In this document: in pieces, positions 26,204-34,920 of the stretch
Position numbering within the stretch: position 1 is the stretch's first letter
How the letters are laid out: every line of letters starts with the position of its first letter
Assembly: GCA_002300355.1 (NCBI GenBank)
Contig: NSGV01000003.1
Span: 868,001-932,000 of the forward strand
DNA from: Streptomyces sp. TLI_235
Lineage (GTDB): Bacteria; Actinomycetota; Actinomycetes; Streptomycetales; Streptomycetaceae
DNA length: 64,000 bases
Direction of reading: 5' to 3'
Program-made: the position numbers and the translations under genes
The notes under the pieces: generated by a model
The model's database searches: none
Seen by the model: only the letters and a program-made list of their open reading frames with translations
Told to the model about the DNA's origin: nothing

Positions 26204-29200
26204 ATGGCGCTGTTCGCGCTGCTGCTGATCGCGGTGGCACTCGCCGGCCTGGGGGGCTCCGTCCTCGTCCGCCGCAGACGTGCCCTCGACGCCGCCTCGG
26301 TGGCCAAGGCGCTGGCCGCGGCGGCCGCCCGGCTCGCCGCCGGGCAACCCGAGCAGGCCCGGCGCCGGTACGCCCGGCTCACCGAGCGGCTGGCCCTGGC
26401 ACCCCCGCCCCTGCGGCCCCAGCGCGGCACCGCCCTGATCGGCCTGGCCGAGGCCACCGAGGCGCTCGGTGACCAGGCGGCCGCCCTCGGGTTCTGCCGC
26501 GAGGCCTTCCCGCTGGTCGGCACGCCGGACACGCAGATCCCCCGCTGGGGCCTGCGGCGGCTCGCGGAGGCGGAGATCCGGGCCGGCCGGCCGGACCTCG
26601 CTCCCGTCCTCGCCTTCCTGCGCGCCACCGACCGCGGGCCGGAGCCCGGCGAGGAGGCGGAGTCCGCCACGCGCGTCCTCGACTGGCTGCAGCGCCGCTG
26701 CCGGGACGCCTCCGCCGCCGACCGCGACGGCGCCACCGCTGCCGCCCTGAAGGCGCTCCCCGGACGGGACTGGCCGGTGCTGGCCAGGTCGGCGTTCCTG
26801 CGCGACGGTGGCCGACCGGGCGAGGCGGAGGCCGTCCTGGTCGCCGCCGCACCCGGCGGCAGCGGTGAACTCTGGTTCCGCCACGGCGCGCACCTGCACG
26901 CCACCGGGCGCAACGCCGAAGCCGTCGAGGCCTTCGGCCGCGCCGTGGAGCGCGGCACCGGCGAGCCCTCGCCGTGGGCCCGCGGGGCGTCGCTGCGCGC
27001 CGAGGCCCTGCTCTTCCGCGGCCTGGCCCGGCAGTTCCTCGGCGACCACCCCGGCGCCGGGACCGACCTCGCGGACGCCGCCGCGGCGGCCCCCGCCGAC
27101 CCCCGCACGCACTACGCGCTGGGGCGGCTCGCCCTGCTGCTCGACCGGGACGACGAGGCCCACGGCCACTTCACCGCGGCCCTGGCCGCGCAGCCCGGCC
27201 ACACCCCGTCCCGCCTCGGCCTCGCCCTGCTCCACGAACGGGCCGGCCGCCCCGCCGAGGCCGCCGCCGACTACCGGACCGCCCTCGACGCGTACCCGCT
27301 GTGGCAGCCCGCCAAGGTCCGGCTCGGCGCCGCACTGCTCGCCGCCGGCCGCGCCGAGGAGGCCGCGCCGCTGCTGCAGGCGGAGGCGGAGGCCGGCCAC
27401 CCCTGGAGCCCTGCCGCCACCTTCCACCACGGCCTGGCCCTGGCCCGCGGCGGCGACCCGAGCGGCGCGGTGGACCGCTGGGAGCCGCTGCGCGGCCCCG
27501 GCCTGCCGGCCCTGCTGACCGCCCAGCGCGACCTGCTCGCCCGCCGCCTGCTGGACACCGACCCCGGCGCGGCCCGCGCCCTGTGGCAGCAGGCCGTCCT
27601 CGACACCCCGGACGAGCCGGGCCTGCGCCTCTCCCTGCGCGAGGCCGCCCTCCGCGAGGCCGCCCACCTGCTGCTCACCCGCCGCGACGACCCTCAGGCG
27701 CTGGACGACGCCGCCAACGCCCTCGCCCTGGCGGGCTCCCCCGCCCCCGGCAAGGACGGCCCCGCCGCCTCCGCCCGGGAGGGCCGGCTGCGGGCCGCGC
27801 TGGCCCTCGCCCAGGGGTCCGCGGCCGGGCCGGACGCGCTGCCGGCCGACGCCGACGGCCCACGGGATCTCTACCACCGGGCGGCTGCCGGCCTGCTGAC
27901 CGGCCGTCCGGTCCGCACGGTCGCCCTGCTCGCGCCGGTCGAGCCCGAGCCGGCGGGCGACCCGGCCCTCGCCCAGCTGCGGGCACTGCTCGCCGAACGG
28001 GCCGGCAACTGGACCGGTGCCCTCGACTGGTACCGGCACCACCTGGCGAACCCGGCCGGCCCGGCACCGGCCCTGACCCCGGCCCGCGGCACTTGCTGCG
28101 CGGCCGACACCGACACCACCTGCGACCGGGCCGCCGAGGACGCCTGCGGCGGCTGCGGCCGGGAGGGCTGCGCGGCGCACCTGTACCGGCCGGCGAGCGA
28201 CGGCCCGGCGCGCTGCGGCCGCTGCGCCGAACGGGCCCTGCTCGCGGTGCTGGACTGCGCCCTGCGGGCGGGCCTGCCGCAGGAGGCCGAGCGGACGCTG
28301 GCGGCGTGGGCCGCCGTCCTGGGCGGCAGCCCGGCCGGCGTAGCGGTCCGCGCGGGTCTGTGCCTGCTGCGCGCCGACGACGGCGACCTGGACGCCGCCC
28401 TCGCCGACCTCCCCGCCGCCGCGCACCGGGCCCGCACCACGGTGCTGGTCCGGCGCGCCGCCCGCGCCGTCGGGGCGGGCCGGTTCGGGGACGCGGCCGG
28501 CGACCTGCGAGAGGCCGTCCGGCTGACCCCCGGGCACGCCCTCGCGGCCGAGGCCCTCGGGGTGCTCGCCGAGCACGAGGCGGCCCGGCACGCCGCCGAG
28601 GGCCGGTATCAGGAGGCCTGGGACTGCTACCACGCGCTGCTGCTCAAGGACCCGTCGCACCCGCGGCTGCTGCACGCGCTCGGCCTGGTGTCCTACCGCC
28701 TGGCGGCCGCCGTCCCCGCCCAGGGCGTACCGGCGCAGCGTGGCCCTCGGGAGCCGGTGGAGGCGGAACCCGCGCCCGCGGGCCGGGCCGACCGGACCGA
28801 GCGGCCCGAGCTGTGGCACTGGGTCATCGGCTGCCTCGTCCCCTCCCTGCACCTGCCCGACGTGTGGGACGCCGCCGCCCACGTCACCGGCCGGGACGCC
28901 GAACCACCGCGGGTGGCTGCCGCCCGTGCCGCCCTGACCGACCGGCTCCGCACCGACCTGCGGACGCTCGACCAGGCCCAGGGCCGGAGCGGCGACGAGG
29001 TCGACGCGTGGACGGTCCGGCTCGGCATGGAGGTCCGCTGCGCCGAGGCCTTCGCCGAGGACGAGGTCGTGATCGGCCGCCCCGACGCCACCGGCCACCG
29101 GCTCATCGTCGGCCCGTCCCTCGAACGGCTGCTGCGCACCTCGCCGCCGAGCCCCGAACTCTCCTCCTGGCAGGGCGCGTTCGAGTACGCGGTGCTCCCC

Positions 29201-30421
29201 TGGCGCAAGCCAGGACCGTTCGGGGTCCACCCGCTCACGCACGCCCTCGGCCTGTTCGACGAACTCGGGCCGCAGCGCTTCCTGCTGCTCCAGGGCCGGC
29301 ACGCCGCGGCGGTGTCCGCGCTGGAAGCCCCCGACGGCGCGGAGACCGACGAGACCCGGCAGCTGCTGCTGCGCGAGGCTCTCACCAGTCAGGCCGCCGA
29401 ACACCACCGCCACCAGGAATGGCGCGAGGCCCTGGAGTGCCTGACCCGGGCCCGGACCCTGCCCGGCCCCGGGCTGACCGCGGAACTCGCCGCGCTCGGC
29501 GCCGACGCCGGACTCCGCGCCGCCCGCGCCCTGCTCAAGGAGCACGACGACGACCAGGCCGGTGCGGCGGGACTCCTGGAGCAGGCACTCGCGCTCTCCC
29601 CCGGGCACCGCGAGGTCCGGGAGAACCTCGGCGCCGCGTACGCCCAGCAGGCCCGCAAGATCAACAACGAGACCAAGGACTACCGGCAGGCGCTGGTCCT
29701 GCTCCGCAAGGCGCTCGCGCTGGCCCCGGACGACCCGACGGCCCGCCACTTCCTGGAGGCCGCGCTGCTCAACCGGGCCGCCCAGGCCAGTGTGCTCGGC
29801 CCCGAGGGCGACCTGGTCGAGGCCACCGGGCTGTGGCAGGAACTCACCGAACTCGACGACGACCCCGACCACCGGTCGGGCCTGGTGTACGTACTGCAGC
29901 TCCGCTCGCTCACCGCCGCCCTCGCCGACCGGCGCACCGAGGCCGTCGCCCGGATGGCGGAGGCCCTGGCGGCCGACGCGGACTTCGACGGCGACCCGGC
30001 CGCCGAGGCCCCGCGCCGGGTCTCGGTGGTGCTGGCCAACCACGTGCTGGAGAAGTACCAGGACCGGCCGTTCGACGAGCGTGCCTCCCTGCTGCGCCGC
30101 GCCCAGACGTACGACGACTCCGCCGACATGCGGGCGGTGATCGTCAACGTGTGGCGCAGCGAGGCCGCCAAGGACTTCGAGGCCGACCGGTTCGCCGACG
30201 CCGCGCTGCTGCTGGAGCAGGCCCTGCAGATGGCAGGCCCGGCAGACGCCAAGACCAACATCCGCAAGGAGCTGGGCGTCGTCTACGGCGCCCACGCCGT
30301 ACGCAACGCCAACGCCCGCCGGTTCGCGGAAGCCCGGACGCTGATCGGCAAGGCCGTCGCGCGCGACCCGAACGACTCCGGCCTGCGCAGCCTCAAGTAC
30401 CGGATCGACCGCCTGCGCTGA
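26204..30421 (+). CDS. Giant membrane-anchored TPR protein with cysteine-rich insert
   Basis: 1405 residues from ATG 26204 (AGGGGGAG upstream). One N-terminal helix (ALFALLLIAVALAGLGGSVL, ~2-22) is followed by RRRR, placing the rest in the cytosol. Almost all remaining sequence is tetratricopeptide-like helical repeats, for example PADPRTHYALGRLALLLDRD, ALAAQPGHTPSRLGLALLHE and ALALAPDDPTARHFLEAALL. At ~630-675 a Cys-rich insert (CGGCGREGC, RCGRCAERAL) could bind zinc. It is the first gene of the plus-strand run with J-like, GrpE-like and Hsp70 genes. TPR arrays commonly dock Hsp70 or clients, so a scaffold at the membrane is likely. TTGACA at 26126 may be part of its promoter. Confidence 0.8.
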   Translation: MALFALLLIAVALAGLGGSVLVRRRRALDAASVAKALAAAAARLAAGQPEQARRRYARLTERLALAPPPLRPQRGTALIGLAEATEALGDQAAALGFCREAFPLVGTPDTQIPRWGLRRLAEAEIRAGRPDLAPVLAFLRATDRGPEPGEEAESATRVLDWLQRRCRDASAADRDGATAAALKALPGRDWPVLARSAFLRDGGRPGEAEAVLVAAAPGGSGELWFRHGAHLHATGRNAEAVEAFGRAVERGTGEPSPWARGASLRAEALLFRGLARQFLGDHPGAGTDLADAAAAAPADPRTHYALGRLALLLDRDDEAHGHFTAALAAQPGHTPSRLGLALLHERAGRPAEAAADYRTALDAYPLWQPAKVRLGAALLAAGRAEEAAPLLQAEAEAGHPWSPAATFHHGLALARGGDPSGAVDRWEPLRGPGLPALLTAQRDLLARRLLDTDPGAARALWQQAVLDTPDEPGLRLSLREAALREAAHLLLTRRDDPQALDDAANALALAGSPAPGKDGPAASAREGRLRAALALAQGSAAGPDALPADADGPRDLYHRAAAGLLTGRPVRTVALLAPVEPEPAGDPALAQLRALLAERAGNWTGALDWYRHHLANPAGPAPALTPARGTCCAADTDTTCDRAAEDACGGCGREGCAAHLYRPASDGPARCGRCAERALLAVLDCALRAGLPQEAERTLAAWAAVLGGSPAGVAVRAGLCLLRADDGDLDAALADLPAAAHRARTTVLVRRAARAVGAGRFGDAAGDLREAVRLTPGHALAAEALGVLAEHEAARHAAEGRYQEAWDCYHALLLKDPSHPRLLHALGLVSYRLAAAVPAQGVPAQRGPREPVEAEPAPAGRADRTERPELWHWVIGCLVPSLHLPDVWDAAAHVTGRDAEPPRVAAARAALTDRLRTDLRTLDQAQGRSGDEVDAWTVRLGMEVRCAEAFAEDEVVIGRPDATGHRLIVGPSLERLLRTSPPSPELSSWQGAFEYAVLPWRKPGPFGVHPLTHALGLFDELGPQRFLLLQGRHAAAVSALEAPDGAETDETRQLLLREALTSQAAEHHRHQEWREALECLTRARTLPGPGLTAELAALGADAGLRAARALLKEHDDDQAGAAGLLEQALALSPGHREVRENLGAAYAQQARKINNETKDYRQALVLLRKALALAPDDPTARHFLEAALLNRAAQASVLGPEGDLVEATGLWQELTELDDDPDHRSGLVYVLQLRSLTAALADRRTEAVARMAEALAADADFDGDPAAEAPRRVSVVLANHVLEKYQDRPFDERASLLRRAQTYDDSADMRAVIVNVWRSEAAKDFEADRFADAALLLEQALQMAGPADAKTNIRKELGVVYGAHAVRNANARRFAEARTLIGKAVARDPNDSGLRSLKYRIDRLR

Positions 30422-30524
30422 CGGAACCGGCCGGCCAGCACCAGCACCCCGGACCACCGCCCCGAATGCCGCACCGAAGCCGTCCCTGCAGCCGTCTGCA
30501 GCCGGAGGAGAAGAGACCGCCGCC

Positions 30525-30947
30525 ATGCCCCTGCACGAACCGTCACCGTACGAGGTCCTGGGCGTCCCGCCCACCGCGGGTGTGCGCGAGATCAACCTCG
30601 CGGTGGGCCAGGCCATGCGGCAGGGCCGCCACACCCGCCAGCAGATCCAGGACGCCGCGGCGCTGCTGCGAAACCCCGACCGCCGCCTCGAGCTGGACAT
30701 CCAGCAGTTGCTGCCGCCCGAACCGGTCGACGGGGTGGCGGAGTTGCTCCGCCCGGTGCTGGAGGAGCCGCTGCTCGTCGTGGAGCGGCCGCCGGTGACA
30801 CCGGCGGCCCTGCTGGTCGTCCGCCGTGAGGAGCTCACCGCAGACTTCGGGGAACCCGCCCCCGTCTCCACCGCCGCCGAACCGCCCGTACCGGCGCAGT
30901 TCGCCGCCGACCTGTCGGTGCTGCCGCCGATCGAGATCCCGGAGTGA
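30525..30947 (+). CDS. Degenerate J-domain-like protein lacking HPD
   Basis: 140 residues. The start SPYEVLGVPPTAGVREINLA and the later AAALLRNPDRRLELDI align with helices I-II and the end of a J-domain. The HPD tripeptide that stimulates Hsp70 ATPase is absent; the loop reads QGRHTRQQ. The C-terminal half is acidic and Pro-rich. It lies 103 bp after the TPR gene and five bases before the GrpE-like start. It may recruit without stimulating. A J-domain origin is inferred from pattern and context. Confidence 0.6.
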   Translation: MPLHEPSPYEVLGVPPTAGVREINLAVGQAMRQGRHTRQQIQDAAALLRNPDRRLELDIQQLLPPEPVDGVAELLRPVLEEPLLVVERPPVTPAALLVVRREELTADFGEPAPVSTAAEPPVPAQFAADLSVLPPIEIPE

Positions 30948-30952
30948 GCGCC

Positions 30953-31696
30953 ATGACGCCCCAGGAACCCGGCACACCGGTGCCGACGTCCGTGCCGCTG
31001 GAGGTGCCGCAGCGGGCCCTCGACGTCGACCTCGCCCAGGCGTTCAGCCAGTTGCTCTTCCGGGCGTCGCTGCTGCAGCGGCTGCGGGACGACGACGCGC
31101 GCGCCGCCCGGGCCGCACAGCGCGACCTGCTGGGCCTGCTGGTCGACGTGGACGACGCCCTGGCGGCGCTGAGCCTGGACCCGGAGCTGGTGCGGCTGGG
31201 CCGCAGCTCCGGCATCGAGGCGACCCGGCGCCGGCTGCTCGGCAAGCTGGCCAAGGCCGGGGTGCGCCCGATGCGGCTGGAGGGGATGGCCGCCGATCCG
31301 GGCCTGTCCGAGATCGTCGGCACCGAGCCCCGCGCGGGACTGGAGCCGGAGACGGTCGTCCAGAGCGTGGTCACCGGCTTCTTCTGGAACGAGGAGGTGC
31401 TGCGCCGGGCGCATGTGGTGGTCGCGACGGCTCCCCCGCCGCCGTCCGCGGAGCAGCCCGAGCCGACCGGAAACGCCGCAGGTGCCGCTGGCACCGCAAG
31501 TGCCGCAACCGGCGAGCCCGTCGAGAACCACGAGAGCGCCGAGAGCACCGGGAGCTCCGAGGCCGCCGGGAGCGTCGACCGGAGGACGGCCGGACAGGCC
31601 CCGACCGCTCCCCCGGGTACGGGCAGGGCCGGCACGGGGGGCAAGGCCGGGAAGAGCTGGTCGAGGTCCGGGCGGCCCAAGCGACGCAAGCGCTAG
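30953..31696 (+). CDS. GrpE-like nucleotide exchange factor
   Basis: 247 residues from ATG 30953 (GGAG eight bases upstream; a GTG at 30944 is also possible). A helical region (LAQAFSQLLFRASLLQRLRD) is followed by a GrpE-like core ending TVVQSVVTGFFWNEEVLRR with AHVVVAT, parallel to the GrpE beta-domain terminus (GY-L-RVLRPA-V-VA). From ~165 a disordered tail ends in a basic cluster (SGRPKRRKR). It lies directly upstream of the Hsp70 gene. Canonical GrpE releases ADP from DnaK, and this is probably the dedicated version. Confidence 0.65.
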   Translation: MTPQEPGTPVPTSVPLEVPQRALDVDLAQAFSQLLFRASLLQRLRDDDARAARAAQRDLLGLLVDVDDALAALSLDPELVRLGRSSGIEATRRRLLGKLAKAGVRPMRLEGMAADPGLSEIVGTEPRAGLEPETVVQSVVTGFFWNEEVLRRAHVVVATAPPPPSAEQPEPTGNAAGAAGTASAATGEPVENHESAESTGSSEAAGSVDRRTAGQAPTAPPGTGRAGTGGKAGKSWSRSGRPKRRKR

Positions 31697-31723
31697 ACAC
31701 ACAGGGGACAAGAGGGGAACGAC

Positions 31724-34282
31724 ATGTACCGCACTCTCGGTATCGACCTGGGCACCACCAACTCCGTGGTGGCCCAGCTGCGCCGGGGCGAGCCGGAGAT
31801 CGTCTTCAACCTGCAGAACCAGGAGGGCACGCCCTCGGTGGTCGGCCGCGGCCGCCGGGGTGAGCTGCTGGTCGGATCGACCGCGCGGAGCCGGCTCGCC
31901 CTCGACGGCGACAACGTGATCCGGTCGGTCAAGCGCTTCATGGGCCGCAACTTCCGTGACCCGCAGGTGCAGGCGGCACTCGGCGAGATCGACTACAAGG
32001 TGACCGCGGGCACCGACGGCGACGTGAACGTCTGGTTCGACGGCCGCTCGTACACGCCGATCGAGATCTCCGCGATCATCCTGCACCGGCTCAAGGCGGA
32101 CGCCGAGGAGCGCCTCGGCGAGCCGCTGCACCGGGCCGTCATCACGGTGCCCGCGTACTTCAGCGAGCGCCAGGTCGCCGCGACCCGCGAGGCCGGCCGG
32201 ATGGCGGGTCTGCACGTGCTGCGGGTGATCAACGAGCCGACCGCCGCCGCCCTCGCCTACGGGATGACGATCGAGGCCGGCGACGAGGGGCGGACCGTCC
32301 TGGTCTACGACCTGGGCGGCGGCACATTCGACATCTCGATCCTGCTGCTGGTGCCCGGCTCGGTTTCGGTGCTCGGCATCGAGGGCGACAACCTGCTCGG
32401 CGGCGACGACTTCGACCGCGCCATCACGACGGCACTGCTGGAGGACATGCGGGACGAGTTCGGCCCGGACTACCAGCCGGACGGGCGGGACCGTCCGCGG
32501 ATCGCCGCGGCCGCCGAGGTGGTCAAGATCGAGCTGTCCAACCAGCAGACGTCGGACGTCACCCTGGCGGGGCTCGGGACGGGCCGGCTGGACCTGGAGA
32601 CGGTGTTCGAACGGACCCGGTTCGAGGAGCTGATCGAGGCCCGGATCGAGCGGACCATCGAACTGACCCACAAGGCGATCATGCAGGCCAACCTGACCGT
32701 CGGGGACATCGACGAGGTGCTGCTGGTCGGCGGCTCGACGTCGATCCCGTTGGTGGCGCGGCGGCTGGGCGAGGTCTTCGGGCCCAAGCGGATCCGGCGC
32801 GGCGTCAACCCGATGCAGTGTGTGGCACTGGGCGCGGCGGTGCAGTCGGCCCTGATGGCCGAGGTGGAGTGCCCGGAGTGCCGGACGCCCGCCGAACTGT
32901 CCGCGGCCTCGTGCGCCCAGTGCTCGGCCTCGCTGCTCGGCGGCGCCCGGGTGACCTGCACCGGCTGTCACCTGCCGGTGGACGCCGCGGCCGGCGCCTG
33001 CCCCAAGTGCGGGCAGCAGGTGGAGGCCGAGGCGGCCGCGCCCGTCGCGGCGCCCGCCGGCCAGACCCGCGACTGCGGGCGCTGCGGCACCCCGGCGGCG
33101 GCCGCGGCCACCGCCTGCAGCCTCTGCGGGGAGGCGCTGGCCGGCGCCGGGGGCGACGCGGCCGACGCTGCGACGGCCGCGGCCGCGGCCGCGCAGGACA
33201 TCGGCCTGCGCTGCGGCAGCTGCACGGTGGTGAACCCGCCCGGCACCGAGGTCTGCCCGGCGTGCGGCCAGCTGATGCAGGTGACCAACCCCTTCGACAT
33301 CACGGCGAAGGACCTGGGCATCGAACTCAACGACGGCCGCCTGGCCGTGATCATCCCGAAGGGCACCGGCTTCCCCACGAGCACCCCGGTCAGCCGGGAC
33401 TTCATGGTCGCCGGCAGCGGGCAGCAGCGCCTCGAGGTGGCCGTGTACGAGGGCGAGCAGCCGATCGCCCAGCAGAACGAGCGGATGGGTCACCTCACCA
33501 TGCGGCTACCCGCCGGGCTGGGCGGACGGATCCCGGTCGAGGTGTCGTTCGGCCTCGACCAGGACCGCACGATCACCCTGTCGGTGCGGATCCAGGGCGG
33601 CGAGCAGCGGACGGCCAAGATCGGTCGGAAGTCGCTCGACCCGGAGCTCAAGGTGCAGGTCGAGGAGCAGCAGCGGCAGATCGAGAGCTTCACCGATCGC
33701 TGGGCGAACGAGCTGACCGAGGCCGAACTGCGCGAGACGCAGCGGATGATGGACACCCTCGACGACATGGCCGGCGGCCGGACGGGCGGCGAGTCGGTGG
33801 ACGCGGCGCTGGAGCGGGCGCAGTTCCTGCTGCGCGCGCAGCGCTGGGTGCGCAGCACCGAGGCGTACCTGAGCCTGTTCATCCTGTACTGCGAGAAGCA
33901 CCTGGACCTGGGCGACCTGGCCCGGCTGCGGGCGGTGGCGGCCGAGCTGCGGCAGCGGCGCGAGGCCGCGGACTGGGAGGGTGCGATGGCGGCGGCCGCC
34001 GCCGCGGACGAGCTGTGCGACTCGCTGGGCCACACCTTCCGGATGCTGACGATGTGCAACATCTACGTCAGCCAGAACATGGTGTCGGCGGCGCTCGGCC
34101 AGCGGATCCTGGCGGAGCTGCGCGGGCTGGACTCCGCCGTGGAGTCGGCCAACATGGAGGCGGCGAACCGCCACAACTCGGCGCTGCTGGGCCTGTACGC
34201 GCAGGCGCAGCGTGAGATGGGCAACGACAGCCTGCCGGAGCAGGTCGGGCCGGTCCGCCCGGAGGAGGTCGATCCCCGATGA
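31724..34282 (+). CDS. Hsp70-family chaperone with four inserted zinc ribbons
   Basis: 852 residues (DnaK is ~620). The ATPase domain ~1-380 has GIDLGTTNSVVAQL, VYDLGGGTFDISIL and VLLVGGSTSIPLV, all intact. Residues ~383-514 form an insert with eight CxxC pairs (CPEC/CAQC, CTGC/CPKC, CGRC/CSLC, CGSC/CPAC), read as four zinc ribbons, where DnaK has only a short linker. A substrate-binding beta-domain follows (FDITAKDLGIELNDGRLAVI, ~518-640). Residues ~645-852 are helical and longer than a normal lid. GAGGGGA precedes the start. It overlaps the next gene by four bases. Linker signalling between domains is probably changed or metal-dependent; that is inference. Confidence 0.9.
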   Translation: MYRTLGIDLGTTNSVVAQLRRGEPEIVFNLQNQEGTPSVVGRGRRGELLVGSTARSRLALDGDNVIRSVKRFMGRNFRDPQVQAALGEIDYKVTAGTDGDVNVWFDGRSYTPIEISAIILHRLKADAEERLGEPLHRAVITVPAYFSERQVAATREAGRMAGLHVLRVINEPTAAALAYGMTIEAGDEGRTVLVYDLGGGTFDISILLLVPGSVSVLGIEGDNLLGGDDFDRAITTALLEDMRDEFGPDYQPDGRDRPRIAAAAEVVKIELSNQQTSDVTLAGLGTGRLDLETVFERTRFEELIEARIERTIELTHKAIMQANLTVGDIDEVLLVGGSTSIPLVARRLGEVFGPKRIRRGVNPMQCVALGAAVQSALMAEVECPECRTPAELSAASCAQCSASLLGGARVTCTGCHLPVDAAAGACPKCGQQVEAEAAAPVAAPAGQTRDCGRCGTPAAAAATACSLCGEALAGAGGDAADAATAAAAAAQDIGLRCGSCTVVNPPGTEVCPACGQLMQVTNPFDITAKDLGIELNDGRLAVIIPKGTGFPTSTPVSRDFMVAGSGQQRLEVAVYEGEQPIAQQNERMGHLTMRLPAGLGGRIPVEVSFGLDQDRTITLSVRIQGGEQRTAKIGRKSLDPELKVQVEEQQRQIESFTDRWANELTEAELRETQRMMDTLDDMAGGRTGGESVDAALERAQFLLRAQRWVRSTEAYLSLFILYCEKHLDLGDLARLRAVAAELRQRREAADWEGAMAAAAAADELCDSLGHTFRMLTMCNIYVSQNMVSAALGQRILAELRGLDSAVESANMEAANRHNSALLGLYAQAQREMGNDSLPEQVGPVRPEEVDPR

Positions 34283-34581
34283 CGGCCGTACCGCCGATCG
34301 AGGTGCCGTGCCCGCAGTGTGCGGTGCCCGCGGACCCGGAGAGCCTGCGGTGCCCGTCCTGCCGGGAGGACCTCGTGGCGCTGGTCCGGCTGCGGTACGC
34401 CGGGCGGATCGACTACAACGAGGCGCTGGGGCGCGTCCGTGCCGGGGAGGACGCGGCCGCCCTGGTGCTGCTGCACCGCGCGGTGGCGCAGGAGCCCGGC
34501 CTGCGCCCGGCCCTGGATCTCCTCGCCGAGGTCACCGCCCGGGTCGGCGCGACGGGAGGGGCCGGCACGACGGGCGTCTGA
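34279..34581 (+). CDS. Small zinc-ribbon protein of the Hsp70 operon
   Basis: 100 residues. The N-terminal pair CPQC and CPSC resembles the ribbons inserted in the Hsp70. Residues ~40-85 form a TPR-like helix pair (GRIDYNEALGRVRAGEDAAA). The start overlaps the Hsp70 stop (ATGA), so it is made with the chaperone. It could bind the same partner as the Hsp70 ribbons. It is the last gene, followed by a terminator. Confidence 0.7.
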   Translation: MTAVPPIEVPCPQCAVPADPESLRCPSCREDLVALVRLRYAGRIDYNEALGRVRAGEDAAALVLLHRAVAQEPGLRPALDLLAEVTARVGATGGAGTTGV

Positions 34582-34603
34582 GGGTCTGAGGACAGGGGCC
34601 GAG

Positions 34604-34634
34604 GGCCCCGCACCGGCCGGCGGTGCGGGGTCTT
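34604..34634 (+). terminator. Hairpin terminator of the Hsp70 operon
   Basis: A 10-bp perfect stem CCCCGCACCG / CGGTGCGGGG with a 5-nt loop, followed by TCTTCCT, 25 bp after the last stop. The next 286 bp, to 34920, show no gene. Confidence 0.75.
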
Positions 34635-34920
34635 CCTCCGATGCGGACTCCGGCAGCCGGAAGAAGGACGCCGTGAACAGGTCGGTCCGGGCGAGGGAGA
34701 TACGGGTCGGGTTGCGCTTCACCCCGGCCTACGCGTCCTGGGCCGGCCCGACCGAGGCCCGCTTCGGGCCATGTCCCAGGGTCTACAGGAGGACGCCGAG
34801 CGCGTGGTCGCCGCCCTCGATGCGCAGCGGTCAAGGGCCCAGCCGGTCCGGATCGTCGACTCGACCCGATCATCGGGCGCGGGCCTGCCGGGCCGGACGG
34901 CCCCGTACGCGCGACGGGCC

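Noticed and set aside
25493..33493. A minus-strand open frame of more than 2600 codons opposite the TPR/Hsp70 genes
   Set aside because: It is an antisense shadow of high-GC coding DNA. The plus-strand proteins have clear families while this frame has only low-complexity Gly/Arg/Val sequence.
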